64,000 nucleotides of DNA, taken from positions 1,860,001 through 1,924,000 of the forward strand of contig NZ_CP010681.1 of NCBI RefSeq assembly GCF_002407245.1, written 5' to 3'. Positions 1 through 8,767 of this stretch are shown here, one piece after another. Source of the DNA: Phaeobacter piscinae. Its GTDB lineage: Bacteria > Pseudomonadota > Alphaproteobacteria > Rhodobacterales > Rhodobacteraceae. The position numbers and the translations under genes are program-made. Below the pieces are notes generated by a model. It ran no database searches, had not been told where the DNA came from, and was given only the letters and a program-made list of their open reading frames with translations. Every line of letters starts with the position of its first letter. The first letter of the stretch is position 1.

Positions 1-52
1 ACCCGATCCCGCGCGGCCTGTCCTTGCGCCAGATCAAGCCTGTTTCCATCAT
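1..52 (-). CDS. Possible 5' end of an unidentified gene, cut by the window edge
   Basis: Reading leftwards from position 52 there are two consecutive ATG codons followed by an open frame of 17 codons to the window edge (MMETGLIWRKDRPRGIG). It begins about 10 bases after the stop of the Mth938-like gene on the same strand, the spacing expected of a next gene in an operon. I see no convincing ribosome binding site and do not recognise the peptide. It may equally be chance coding. Confidence 0.25.
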   Translation of the reverse strand, partial: MMETGLIWRKDRPRGIG

Positions 53-62
53 GGACAGGTGA

Positions 63-416
63 TCAGACCGCAAGCGCCGCAAGGGCAATCCGGCGCCCTT
101 CTGAGAGGAGGACGTTATAGGTCCGGCAGGCAGCGGGAGAGTTCATCGCCTCAACCCCGATCCCGGCCCCTTCCAGCTGCTGACGCAGGCTGGCCGGGAT
201 ATGCGCGACCTCGGCCCCGGTGCCGATGAACAGCACATCAACCTCACCGGCAAGTGCCAACAGCGGGTCAGCGTCATCATAGCCACCCCAGCCCGTGGTC
301 CCCATTGCCCCGGTCAGGATAGAACTCTGAAACACCTCACCACCCACGCGAAAAAAACCCGGCCCGTAGCCGTCGATAGGCAGGGCGTCCGTATAGGCAA
401 CTTCGTTCAACCGCAT
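63..416 (-). CDS. Mth938-like domain protein (DUF498/NDUFAF3 family)
   Basis: A small soluble protein of 117 residues when started at the ATG at 416, which has AGAGG nine bases upstream. A longer frame to 479 exists but has no better ribosome site. Family features are an N-terminal GYGPGFFRVGG stretch, the core VDVLFIGTGAEVAHIP, and a C-terminal ACRTYNVLLSEGRRIALAAL. Bacterial members of this fold have no settled biochemical role, and the eukaryotic relative NDUFAF3 assists complex I assembly. The gene lies downstream of secF on the same strand, but a strong terminator separates them, so it probably has its own promoter in the 480-525 gap. Confidence 0.85.
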   Translation of the reverse strand: MRLNEVAYTDALPIDGYGPGFFRVGGEVFQSSILTGAMGTTGWGGYDDADPLLALAGEVDVLFIGTGAEVAHIPASLRQQLEGAGIGVEAMNSPAACRTYNVLLSEGRRIALAALAV

Positions 417-525
417 GGCGTGCATCCTCTGTTCGTGGTCGGCGGTGGGCGCGTTGCGCGGCGCCCTGCCCGGCTGCATAACATGTCCGTCCCCCTGACA
501 AAATACCAGCCCGGCTGAGACCCAT

Positions 526-560
526 AAAAAGAGGCCGCATCCCGACGGGACGCGACCTCT
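526..560 (-). terminator. Rho-independent terminator after secF
   Basis: On the minus strand a 14-bp stem (530-543 with 547-560, two G-U pairs) with a 3-base loop is followed by five U residues. It lies 24 bases after the secF stop and probably ends the yajC-secD-secF transcript. Confidence 0.85.
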
Positions 561-584
561 GACATGTCATACCTAAGTGGCGGC

Positions 585-1553
585 TCAGGCGTCGATATTG
601 GCGAACTGGTTGCCGGTGGTGTTCGATGGCTTCGTCCAGTCGCGCTTCACGCCCAGCCACAACAGGATGGTGGAGGCCACGAAGATCGACGAATAGGTGC
701 CGATGATAACGCCCCAGATCATCGCAAAGACAAAGCCCCGGATCACATCCCCGCCCAGCACATAAAGCGAGATCAGCGCCAGCAAGGTGGTCACCGAGGT
801 CATCACGGTCCGGCTCAGGGTTTCATTGATGGAGATGTTTAGCACCTCCGCCAGCGGCTTCTTCTTGTAGCGACGCAGGTTCTCGCGCACCCGGTCAAAC
901 ACCACCACCGTATCGTTCAGCGAATAGCCGACGATGGTCAGCAGCGCTGCGATAATCGCAAGGTCGAACTTGATCTGAAGTTCCGAGAAGACACCGATGG
1001 TCAGCACTACATCATGCACCAGCGCCGCGACGGCCCCCAGCGCGAACTGCCATTCAAAGCGCAGCCAGATGTAGATCAGAACCGCGCCAATCGCGAGCGC
1101 AACCGCCAGGACTGCCGTCTGCACCAGCTCGCCCGAGACCTTCGGACCGACGGATTCTACCGACACGAATTTGATGCCAGGCGCCACCGCATCCAGCGCG
1201 GCGTTCACCTCGGCAATCACCTCACCAGAGATCGACTCGCCATCAGCCTGCGCCTGAATACGCACCATGGCGACATGCTGATCCTCGGCAAATGTCGGAT
1301 CAAACACCTCGCTGATGGTGATGTCGCCCAGCTCCAGCGGCTCCAGCGCAGCCCGGTAGGTGCCGACGTCAATGTCCGTGGTGCTTTCGGTGCGGATGGT
1401 TGTACCGCCTCGGAAGTCGATGCCAAAGTTCAGCCCCTGCAATGCAAAGGAGGCAAAACCCACGACAATCATCAGGGCAGAGATGCCCAGCCACAGTTTC
1501 CAGCGCTTGAAGAAATCAAACGAGGTATTTTCGGGAATAAGTTTCAGCCGCAT
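585..1553 (-). CDS. secF: Protein translocase subunit SecF
   Basis: Inner membrane protein that works with SecD to drive late steps of Sec-dependent export, using the proton gradient and a large periplasmic domain. With the ATG at 1553 the protein has 322 residues. This start lies one base beyond the secD stop, with GAGGTG in the end of secD as ribosome site, so the genes are translationally coupled; an earlier in-frame start lies inside secD. Visible family marks are the first membrane segment followed by NFGIDFRGGTTI, and the membrane motif VGYSLNDTVVVFDRVREN. The C-terminal half contains the expected cluster of hydrophobic segments. Length and order (yajC, secD, secF) are normal. Confidence 0.97.
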   Translation of the reverse strand: MRLKLIPENTSFDFFKRWKLWLGISALMIVVGFASFALQGLNFGIDFRGGTTIRTESTTDIDVGTYRAALEPLELGDITISEVFDPTFAEDQHVAMVRIQAQADGESISGEVIAEVNAALDAVAPGIKFVSVESVGPKVSGELVQTAVLAVALAIGAVLIYIWLRFEWQFALGAVAALVHDVVLTIGVFSELQIKFDLAIIAALLTIVGYSLNDTVVVFDRVRENLRRYKKKPLAEVLNISINETLSRTVMTSVTTLLALISLYVLGGDVIRGFVFAMIWGVIIGTYSSIFVASTILLWLGVKRDWTKPSNTTGNQFANIDA

Positions 1554-1554
1554 C

Positions 1555-3216
1555 TCACACCTCGATCGTTTTCGGACGACGCCGTTCAAACCACATCACA
1601 ATGATCACCCGCGTCACAAAGATCGCGGTGAAGACGGACGTCATGATCCCCAGCCCCAGCGTGATCGCAAAGCCGCGCACCGGGCCGGAGCCCATGGCAA
1701 ACAGGATCACCGCCGTGATGAAGGTGGTGATATTGGCGTCCAGAATGGCGCTCAGCGCCTTTGAGTAGCCCTCATCAATGGCCCGTGCAGGACCACGACC
1801 TGCTTTCAGCTCCTCGCGGATCCGTTCAAAGATCAACACGTTGGCGTCGACCGCCATACCAACCGTCAAAACGATACCCGCAATCCCCGGCAGGGTCAGC
1901 GTTGCGCCAATCAGGCTCAGCGCGCCAAAGATCAGGCCGATGTTGAGGATCAGCGCGACATTCGCAAAGAGGCCAAACAGACCATAGCTCAGCGCCATGA
2001 AGACCAGCACCCCGACAAAGGCGACAATCGTCGCAACCTTGCCGGCATCAATGCTGTCCTGCCCCAGTTCCGGGCCGATCGTGCGCTCTTCCAGGAATTC
2101 CAGCCCCGCAGGCAAGGCACCGGCACGCAGCAGGATCGCCATATTGGTGCTTTCCTCGATGGTGAAATTGCCAGTGATGATACCTGACCCACCTGCGATA
2201 TGGGCCTGAATGACCGGGGCGGAGACCACCTCTTCATCCAGTACAATCGCAAAGGGAGAGCCGATGTTTTCCGCCGTATAGTCGCCGAACTTGCGCGCCC
2301 CTGTGGTGTTGAAGCGGAAGCTGACCGCCGGACGGCCATTCTGATCAAACGACGGCTGCGCATCCACCAATTCCTCGCCGGTGACCACCGGTGCGGCCTC
2401 GACGGTGTAGAACACGCCGTCCTCATCAAGCGACGGCACAACCTTGTTGCCCACGCCCGCATTGGCGTCGGCATCGCTGCCACGGCCCACAACCGGGTTA
2501 AAGGTCAACTGCGCGGTGGTGCCGATGATGGCCTTCAACTCCGACGCGGAGCCGATGCCGGGCACTTGGATCAGGATCCGGTCGCTGCCCTGGCGTTGAA
2601 TGGTCGGCTCGCGTGTGCCCACCTCGTCAATCCGGCGGCGGATGATTTCCAGCGCCTGCCGCACCGTGCGATCATCAGAGGCCAGCTTTTCCTGCTCGCT
2701 CAGCTCCACGGTCAGAATGTCACCGGTCCCGGACACGGTGATATCGGTGGCCCCGGCGCCGGTCAGGCTGGTGATCGGATTGGCCAGACCGCGCACAACT
2801 TCAAGCGCGCGGGCCATGCCCTCGGGCTTGGAGATCTTCAGACGAATCTGCCCCTCCGGTGCCTGCTGGCGGCGGAAGGTGCCGACCTCACCGCGCTCGG
2901 GCCGCAGCGCGTCACGCACCTCAGGCCAAAGCGCATCCATACGCGCACCGTAGACGTTGGCGACCTTCACCTCGGCCAGAAGATGCGCACCACCGCGCAG
3001 ATCCAAGCCGAGGTTGACCAGCGACGACGGCATGAAGGACGGCCATTGGCCCGCCACCTCCAGCCCCTTGGGGCTCTCGCCCTTGGCGATTATTTCGGCG
3101 GCGGCGTCATTGGCCTGCTCGACGCGCGTGTAAAACGCATTTGGCAGGGCAAGCAAAAGGCCGGTCACACAGACCAGCCAGATGAGAACCCGCTTCCAGA
3201 GATCAATTTGCAGCAT
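1555..3216 (-). CDS. secD: Protein translocase subunit SecD
   Basis: Partner of SecF in the SecDF complex of the inner membrane, which pulls translocating proteins into the periplasm. The 553-residue protein has an N-terminal membrane segment at about residues 10-25, the signature LDLRGGAHLL at 71-80, a large periplasmic part, and a C-terminal bundle containing GMAVDANVLIFERIREEL. All of these are typical of the family. It follows yajC by 34 bases and precedes secF by one base, so the three are surely one transcript. Nothing is broken or missing. Confidence 0.98.
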   Translation of the reverse strand: MLQIDLWKRVLIWLVCVTGLLLALPNAFYTRVEQANDAAAEIIAKGESPKGLEVAGQWPSFMPSSLVNLGLDLRGGAHLLAEVKVANVYGARMDALWPEVRDALRPERGEVGTFRRQQAPEGQIRLKISKPEGMARALEVVRGLANPITSLTGAGATDITVSGTGDILTVELSEQEKLASDDRTVRQALEIIRRRIDEVGTREPTIQRQGSDRILIQVPGIGSASELKAIIGTTAQLTFNPVVGRGSDADANAGVGNKVVPSLDEDGVFYTVEAAPVVTGEELVDAQPSFDQNGRPAVSFRFNTTGARKFGDYTAENIGSPFAIVLDEEVVSAPVIQAHIAGGSGIITGNFTIEESTNMAILLRAGALPAGLEFLEERTIGPELGQDSIDAGKVATIVAFVGVLVFMALSYGLFGLFANVALILNIGLIFGALSLIGATLTLPGIAGIVLTVGMAVDANVLIFERIREELKAGRGPARAIDEGYSKALSAILDANITTFITAVILFAMGSGPVRGFAITLGLGIMTSVFTAIFVTRVIIVMWFERRRPKTIEV

Positions 3217-3250
3217 TGCCCTGCCTTTTCAGTTGGTTAAGCGGGGCTAC

Positions 3251-3535
3251 TTACGCTGCCGGCTCGGTCTTGTTCAGAACCTGTGCGATGGTGGTTTTGA
3301 TCACGCGGATTTTCACACCCTCGGCGATTTCCACTTCGATTTCGCCGTCATCCTTGACCTTGGCCACCTTACCGATGATGCCGCCCTGGGTCACCACCTG
3401 ATCGCCACGGCGCAGTGCTTCGACCATCGACTGATGCGTCTTCAGCTTTTTCTGCTGCGGACGGATCAGCAGGAAGTACATGATACCAAAGATCAGAATG
3501 AGCGGGAGAAATTGGGCGAGTGCGCCACCTTCCAT
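3251..3535 (-). CDS. yajC: Preprotein translocase subunit YajC
   Basis: Small single-span membrane protein associated with SecDF. The 94-residue product has the hydrophobic segment LIFGIMYFLLIRPQQKK followed by the cytoplasmic QSMVEALRRGDQVVTQGG region, which is the classical YajC pattern. It is the first gene of yajC-secD-secF on the minus strand, and its promoter should lie in the 3536-3714 gap shared with the divergent pentapeptide-repeat gene. I saw no clear promoter hexamers there. Confidence 0.97.
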   Translation of the reverse strand: MEGGALAQFLPLILIFGIMYFLLIRPQQKKLKTHQSMVEALRRGDQVVTQGGIIGKVAKVKDDGEIEVEIAEGVKIRVIKTTIAQVLNKTEPAA

Positions 3536-3714
3536 GGGATATTCCTTCTGTGTGACAGGCGCTTGAGACGCCCTTAATTTTGCAGGGGAACCTATGCGCA
3601 GAAAGGGCCACTTGCAAGGCTAAGGCGGCCAGAACCGATACCGCAAACGCAGTTGACCCGATGCAGGGGCGATGAGAGGGTGCGGGTATTGATTTTCAGA
3701 ACCAGATTGCACTC

Positions 3715-5208
3715 ATGATCAACATCTCAGACCCCGGCCTCTTGCCGGTTCTTGCCCTGTTTGGCCTCGCCGTATTTGTCGCCTTCCCGCTTATTGTTTT
3801 GTCGTCAAACGAAGCCAAACCAATCGCATTTCTGCAGTCCAAACTGGGACTGGATGCTGTATGGGCCCCGGTCTTGCTCATCGGCGCTGCGCTCTGGGCC
3901 ATTGTGTTCGGGTTATTGGTGGTTGGCCTGCTCTCGGTGATTTGGGAGATTATCCAAGGCGTTCATTGGAAGTCTACTGCCAGTGGCATGAGCAACAGCG
4001 GACGTTTCGCTCTTGTTCGTCTCACGGCTATCACGGCGACCACAGGCGCGGTCATCGCTTTCCCGCTGACCCTTATCAAAGTCAAACTCACGCGGGATGC
4101 GAACGACACAACCGTTCAAAGCCAGATCACGGACAGGATCAACAAGGCCGTTGAGGGCTTGGGGGCGGAAAAGACGGTGAAGCGCCAGCGCCATGACCAA
4201 GATGGCAACCCCACCTACGAGAAAGACACCAAGGGTAGCAGGGATTATTCCAAACCCGTGTTTGTCGAAACCTCCGAGCCCAACCTAGAAGTGAGGATTG
4301 GCTCAATCTTTGCCCTCGAACGCATCGCGCGCGAAAGCCCAGATTTCCACGTTCAAGTTATGGAGATCCTTTGTGCGTATGTCCGGCTGAATTCTCCGGT
4401 GACGACGGCAGGTTCAATTCCAAGGGACTTAGAACCTAGTGAGCGCGGCAAATTAAGAAAGAAAGTCACCAAGCCTCGGATCGACATCCAAATGGTGATC
4501 AAAGTCATCGGGAACAGGCGGGCAAAAAACCTGGGCTTAGAGGTGTCGGCTGGTTTCACCCTCGACCTTTCTGAAACGAACCTCCAACAGGCGGAACTTG
4601 TTGGGAATTGGCGCAACACGAACTTCAGTGACAGTGCTCTTGATTTCGTAGTCATGAACGACGCGGATCTCTCGAACTCTAACTTGGGCCGCGTAAAACT
4701 ATCTCGGGCTAGTTGGCGGGGAACTAACTTGGACGGCTCCAACCTATTGGGAGCACAAGTAATGCATACAGATCTTGGATCTCAGCATACTCCAGTTGCA
4801 CCGTTATTCGATGCTAAAGGGATGCCGCCCATGTTTCATGGTTGCATATTTCGCAACCAGAGCTATTGGGGAAGTACATTTAGCATCACCGCCTCTGATA
4901 CCATGTTTCGACGGTGTACCTTTGACCGGCAAGGCCAGGTCGATGATCTGATAAACGAGAATACTAGCAACCGATTTCCTGAATGCGCACTTCGGACTGT
5001 GACCTTGGAGCAGTCATCAATTGCAGAACTTCGCTGGTATGCGTCTTTCTCAATTCACGATTTTTTCGGCGACGCATCTGTAACCTGTATTGGCTTTGAT
5101 GCACCGCCTCATTGGCCTGAGTTCATTCTAGAAGATGAACAGTTCGCTAGCGAATACCAAAAATGGCTAAACGCCCCCGACAACTACACGCCTCCCACCG
5201 CCCGCTAA
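3715..5208 (+). CDS. Membrane-anchored pentapeptide-repeat protein
   Basis: The 497-residue product begins with hydrophobic segments at about residues 9-30, 50-80 and 102-122, followed by a charged linker (about 125-190). A conserved EVRIGSIFALERIARESP motif comes next at about 190-207. After about residue 285 there are loosely spaced pentapeptide repeats of the A(D/N)LXX type (ETNLQQAEL, NDADLSNSNL, GTNLDGSNLLGA), which fold as a right-handed beta helix. A membrane part, an ALERIA motif and a pentapeptide tail recur in a widespread uncharacterised family. The gene is visibly more AT-rich than its neighbours, especially from 4500 to 5150, and sits alone between two housekeeping units, which suggests horizontal acquisition. 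The ribosome site is weak. Function is unknown. Confidence 0.85.
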   Translation: MINISDPGLLPVLALFGLAVFVAFPLIVLSSNEAKPIAFLQSKLGLDAVWAPVLLIGAALWAIVFGLLVVGLLSVIWEIIQGVHWKSTASGMSNSGRFALVRLTAITATTGAVIAFPLTLIKVKLTRDANDTTVQSQITDRINKAVEGLGAEKTVKRQRHDQDGNPTYEKDTKGSRDYSKPVFVETSEPNLEVRIGSIFALERIARESPDFHVQVMEILCAYVRLNSPVTTAGSIPRDLEPSERGKLRKKVTKPRIDIQMVIKVIGNRRAKNLGLEVSAGFTLDLSETNLQQAELVGNWRNTNFSDSALDFVVMNDADLSNSNLGRVKLSRASWRGTNLDGSNLLGAQVMHTDLGSQHTPVAPLFDAKGMPPMFHGCIFRNQSYWGSTFSITASDTMFRRCTFDRQGQVDDLINENTSNRFPECALRTVTLEQSSIAELRWYASFSIHDFFGDASVTCIGFDAPPHWPEFILEDEQFASEYQKWLNAPDNYTPPTAR

Positions 5209-5316
5209 CGTGCCATCCCACAACACCCCGGCGGCAAAACCTCGCGCCCCCTTCCCCTTCCCGCCCCCTTCCGGCATATGCTGGCGGCACTGATTCAACG
5301 CTTTAGGAGCACCCCC

Positions 5317-6609
5317 ATGCATGACATCCGCGCGATCCGCGAGAACCCTGCCGCTTTTGACGCCGCTTTGGCGCGGCGTGGGGATGCGGCGATGTCTTCC
5401 GACATCCTGGCGCTGGATGAATCCCGCCGGGCCAAGATCCAGGCGGCTGAAACCGCGCAGGCCGAGCAGAACAAGGCGGCCAAGGCCATCGGTGCGGCCA
5501 AGGCCAAGGGGGATGACGCCGAATTCGAACGTCTGCGCGCCGAGGTGGCCGGCAAGAAAGCCGAAGTCGCAGCCCTGCAGACCGAGGCCAAGGAGCTGGA
5601 CGCGAAGCTGACCGACGTGCTGGCGCGCATCCCCAACCTACCGGCCGAGGACGTGCCAGCGGGCGCCGATGAGGACGACAATGTCGAGGTCAGCAAATGG
5701 GGCGCGCTCCCCAATTTTGCCTTCGACCCGAAAGAGCATTTTGAAATCAAGGGCGTCGCGGCGGCGATGGATTTTGAAACCGCGGCGAAGATCTCCGGCG
5801 CGCGCTTTGTGCTGCTGAAGGGCGCCGTGGCCCGCATCCACCGCGCGCTGGCGCAGTTCATGGTCGACACCCATGTGGATGAAAACGGCCTCACCGAGGT
5901 GAACTCCCCGGTGCTGGTGCGTGACGAGGCGATGTATGGCACCGATAAGCTGCCGAAATTCGGCGATGACAGCTATCAGACCACCAATGGCTGGTGGCTG
6001 GTGCCCACCTCCGAGGTGCCGCTGACCTATTCCGTCGCGGGCGACACGCTGGATGAGGCGGCCCTGCCGATCCGCATGACCGCGCATACGCTGTGCTTCC
6101 GCTCCGAGGCGGGCAGCGCGGGCAAAGACACCTCCGGCATGCTGCGCCAGCACCAGTTCGAGAAGGTCGAGATGGTCTCGGTTGTGCACCCCAGCCAGTC
6201 CGACGATGAGCAAAAGCGCATGCTGCGCTGCGCTGAGGGGTTGCTGGAAAAACTGGGCATCCCCTATCGCACCGTGGTGCTTTGCACCGGGGACATGGGG
6301 TTCGGCGCGCGCCGCACCTTCGACATCGAGGCCTGGGTGCCCGGTCAGAACACCTACCGCGAGATTTCCTCGGTCTCCACCACCGGTGATTTCCAGGCCC
6401 GTCGCATGAATGCGCGGTTCAAACCGGCTGACGGCGGCAAGCCGGAATATCTGCACACGCTGAACGGCTCTGGTCTAGCGGTCGGGCGCTGCCTGATTGC
6501 GGTGCTGGAAAACGGCCAGCAGGAAGACGGTTCCGTCAAACTGCCAGAGGTTCTGGCCCCCTATCTGGGCGGTCGCCTGACCCTGACGGCGGAGGGCGCA
6601 TTGGTTTAA
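5317..6609 (+). CDS. serS: Seryl-tRNA synthetase
   Basis: Charges tRNA-Ser with serine in the cytoplasm. I chose the ATG at 5317 because AGGAG lies at 5305-5309 and the 430-residue product has the usual family length and N-terminus ([11 protein letters not shown]). An in-frame ATG 13 codons upstream has no ribosome site. Residues 1 to about 110 form the antiparallel coiled coil, rich in Ala, Lys and Glu, that contacts the tRNA long arm. The catalytic part shows class II synthetase motifs, including [27 protein letters not shown] and the motif-3 segment [16 protein letters not shown]. It has its own terminator at 6641-6668. Confidence 0.98.
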   Translation: MHDIRAIRENPAAFDAALARRGDAAMSSDILALDESRRAKIQAAETAQAEQNKAAKAIGAAKAKGDDAEFERLRAEVAGKKAEVAALQTEAKELDAKLTDVLARIPNLPAEDVPAGADEDDNVEVSKWGALPNFAFDPKEHFEIKGVAAAMDFETAAKISGARFVLLKGAVARIHRALAQFMVDTHVDENGLTEVNSPVLVRDEAMYGTDKLPKFGDDSYQTTNGWWLVPTSEVPLTYSVAGDTLDEAALPIRMTAHTLCFRSEAGSAGKDTSGMLRQHQFEKVEMVSVVHPSQSDDEQKRMLRCAEGLLEKLGIPYRTVVLCTGDMGFGARRTFDIEAWVPGQNTYREISSVSTTGDFQARRMNARFKPADGGKPEYLHTLNGSGLAVGRCLIAVLENGQQEDGSVKLPEVLAPYLGGRLTLTAEGALV

Positions 6610-6640
6610 AAACCGCGCGCAACCTCTTAATAAAAAGTAA

Positions 6641-6672
6641 AAAACCGACGCCTTATAGCGTCGGTTTTCTTT
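6641..6672. terminator. Bidirectional terminator between serS and the HhH gene
   Basis: A perfect 11-bp inverted repeat (AAAACCGACGC at 6641-6651 and its complement at 6658-6668) with a 6-base loop is flanked by T-rich DNA on the right and A-rich DNA on the left. It can end serS on the plus strand and the convergent gene at 6677 on the minus strand. Confidence 0.9.
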
Positions 6673-6676
6673 ATTC

Positions 6677-7426
6677 TCAGCCCCGCGTTCCGGCAGCCCT
6701 ATTTCTTTTTTTAGGTTTCGCAGCAGCACCCGGATCAGGCTGCCTTTTGGCCAAGGATTTCTTGGCCGCGTCTTTCTTGGCTGACGCCTTCTTTGTCGGC
6801 GCCTGCTTAGTCGGTGCCTTTGGGGAGGCTTCTTTCTTGCCGTGGTCTTTCTTCCCACTGTCTTTCTTCCCACTGTCTTTCGGCGGCGCCTCGTTCTTCG
6901 GGTTATGCTTGGCCTCAAGGATGGCCTTAGCCTTGGCCTTTTCCTTCTCAATCGCGCGTTTGGCCTTGGCCTTCACCCGCTTGGCCTTCGCCTTGGCTTT
7001 CACCTTTGCTGCGGCAAATTCCTCAGCAAGCGCAGCGGCTTTCTTCGCGGATTTCTTGGCTTTCAGCACAGCTTTTTCGGCCTTTGCCTCGGCGGCGCGA
7101 CGGGCAGCCTCAGCCGCGGCCAGCGCGGAGCTGAGCCTATCTGCCTCAGCGTGGTCAACGGGCTTCTCCTGCGCTGCACCATTCGGCATCGCTGGAGCGA
7201 CCCCATTTGCGCGGCGGGCAGGTTTGCCTTGCATTGGGCTGGTTTCCCCATGGGCCTTCTTTGCTTCTGCAGATAGCTTTGCCGCGCGCAGCTTGCCGAT
7301 CCTTGGGATATTGCTCAGCTCCTGCGGCGATTTCCCCGCCACCGCCTCAATCGTAGCGCAGCCATGGTCGGTCAAAATCTGCGCCAGCGCGGGGCCGACT
7401 CCGGGAAGTTTGGCGATGGATGTCAT
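6677..7426 (-). CDS. Helix-hairpin-helix protein with a lysine/alanine-rich, histone-H1-like tail
   Basis: Residues 1 to about 58 form a helix-hairpin-helix region (KLPGVGPALAQILTDHG, then IPRIGKLRAAKL), a fold that binds DNA non-specifically or mediates protein contacts. The rest, to residue 249, is low complexity: long Ala/Lys/Glu helices such as AKVKAKAKAKRVKAKAKRA, a short tandem repeat around DSGKKDSGKKDHGKK, then PTKQAPTKKASAKK blocks like the tails of bacterial histone-H1-like proteins. The product is highly basic and probably coats DNA or RNA. Its ATG overlaps the desaturase stop (ATGA at 7423-7426), so the two are translationally coupled, an odd pairing. I cannot assign a specific role. 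Confidence 0.75.
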   Translation of the reverse strand: MTSIAKLPGVGPALAQILTDHGCATIEAVAGKSPQELSNIPRIGKLRAAKLSAEAKKAHGETSPMQGKPARRANGVAPAMPNGAAQEKPVDHAEADRLSSALAAAEAARRAAEAKAEKAVLKAKKSAKKAAALAEEFAAAKVKAKAKAKRVKAKAKRAIEKEKAKAKAILEAKHNPKNEAPPKDSGKKDSGKKDHGKKEASPKAPTKQAPTKKASAKKDAAKKSLAKRQPDPGAAAKPKKRNRAAGTRG

Positions 7427-8436
7427 GAAGGCTCCTGCGTATTGGTTTGCCCTGCTGCCGTGGCCAGTTGCCCCGGCGCATTGCCCGGCGGGAATGGCAC
7501 CAGCCGCTGATGATCTTCGTCCCAGAGCTTCAGCCCAAGAGCGCGGATCGCTTCGCCAAACCCAATGCGACGCGGTGCAATCTCGGGCGGCAGATTATAG
7601 TGGCAGCGGCGCAACCGGTAGCTGGGAATGCGGGCGTTGAAATGGTGAATGTCATGCAACGTGATATTGGCGACTGCAAAGTCAAAAAACCAGCCAAAGT
7701 CAAGACAGGAGGATCCCTGAAGCGCCGCAACCTGCGGATTAAGGTCGGGCCGTCGATCCCAATAGGTGTCTTCAAAATTATGCTGCAGATACACCAGAAA
7801 CACACCGATCATCCCACCGAGAAACGAAAATCCCAGCCAGATCAGCACGCCAGTTGTCCCCGCAATGGCATAAAGCAGCCCAAGCAGCAGCAGAATGACG
7901 ACGTTGTGCAGAACCACCCCCAAGGCGCCAAACCGCAGCGTGTTCTTTGGCCAGCGGTAGCGGACAAAATAGGTGAACGCCGCCCCAAACGGCACCAGCA
8001 CCAGCGGATTGCGATAGAGCCGATAGGCCAGCCGCTGTGCCAAGCCTGCCGCCTGCCATTCGCGCAGGGTCATGGTGTGGATCTCGCCGGATTCGCGGTG
8101 CTCCAGATTGCCGACATAGGCGTGATGCTCATTGTGGTTTTGCTTCATCACCTCAAACGGGGCAAAGGTGAAGGGCGACAGCACATGACCGGCAAGCTCA
8201 TTCTGGAGGCGCGTTTCAAACAGCGACTGATGCCCGGTATCATGTTGCAGCACGTACAGCCGCACCGCGGCAAAGGCAAAAACCACCCCCGCAGGCAGCA
8301 TCAGATACCAGAGCTCCGCGTGGCGGATCGCCACCGTCAGCGCGAGGAAATAGACCGCAAATGTCCCGAAATAGCTGAGCGCGGCCAGCCGGTTGTCTTT
8401 CTCGCAATAGGTCCGCGTATATGCTCTCAAATCCAT
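7423..8436 (-). CDS. Membrane fatty acid desaturase family protein
   Basis: A 337-residue integral membrane di-iron enzyme that should introduce a double bond into a fatty acyl chain, or hydroxylate a related lipid. The three histidine boxes are present: HDTGH, HNEHH and HDIHHFN, separated by hydrophobic segments as in the desaturase superfamily. I chose the ATG at 8436, which has AGGGAA seven bases upstream; a frame open to 8532 has no better site. Substrate and regioselectivity cannot be read from sequence. The gene overlaps the downstream HhH gene by four bases. The stretch upstream (8437-8706) carries no gene I can support. Confidence 0.9.
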   Translation of the reverse strand: MDLRAYTRTYCEKDNRLAALSYFGTFAVYFLALTVAIRHAELWYLMLPAGVVFAFAAVRLYVLQHDTGHQSLFETRLQNELAGHVLSPFTFAPFEVMKQNHNEHHAYVGNLEHRESGEIHTMTLREWQAAGLAQRLAYRLYRNPLVLVPFGAAFTYFVRYRWPKNTLRFGALGVVLHNVVILLLLGLLYAIAGTTGVLIWLGFSFLGGMIGVFLVYLQHNFEDTYWDRRPDLNPQVAALQGSSCLDFGWFFDFAVANITLHDIHHFNARIPSYRLRRCHYNLPPEIAPRRIGFGEAIRALGLKLWDEDHQRLVPFPPGNAPGQLATAAGQTNTQEPS

Positions 8437-8706
8437 GGGATGTTCCCTAGAGACGCCGTGTGACACTGCCGTGACGCCAGACCTCAGCACATGGCCGATA
8501 ACCTCGCGATACCCCGAACCGTCACGGTTCATATCCCGGCGTCTGCCCTGCCTGTGCCGATCCGGTCCCTGTGCCCGGCCCAGTCACACCCCAGTTCTGC
8601 AAGGCACGCGCCCCATCTTTCAATAACCTATGGTGAAGCCTAGCAAAGCCAATGGCTTGCGGTCAAATCTTGCCGATACCGCAGGCACAAACCTGCCCCA
8701 GCCATG
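8437..8706. other. Intergenic stretch without a supported gene
   Basis: Non-coding DNA between the desaturase start and the der terminator. It must hold the desaturase promoter, but I see no clear hexamers, repeats or small coding sequence. Confidence 0.5.
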
Positions 8707-8740
8707 AAAAAAGGCAGCCCCCAAGGTGGGAGACTGCCTG
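8707..8740 (-). terminator. Rho-independent terminator after der
   Basis: On the minus strand AGGCAG (8713-8718) pairs with CTGCCT (8735-8740), with C/G-rich bases extending the stem, followed by a run of six U residues. It lies 28 bases after the der stop. Confidence 0.8.
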
Positions 8741-8767
8741 ATATTTTAACCAGAAACAGGCGCGCGC

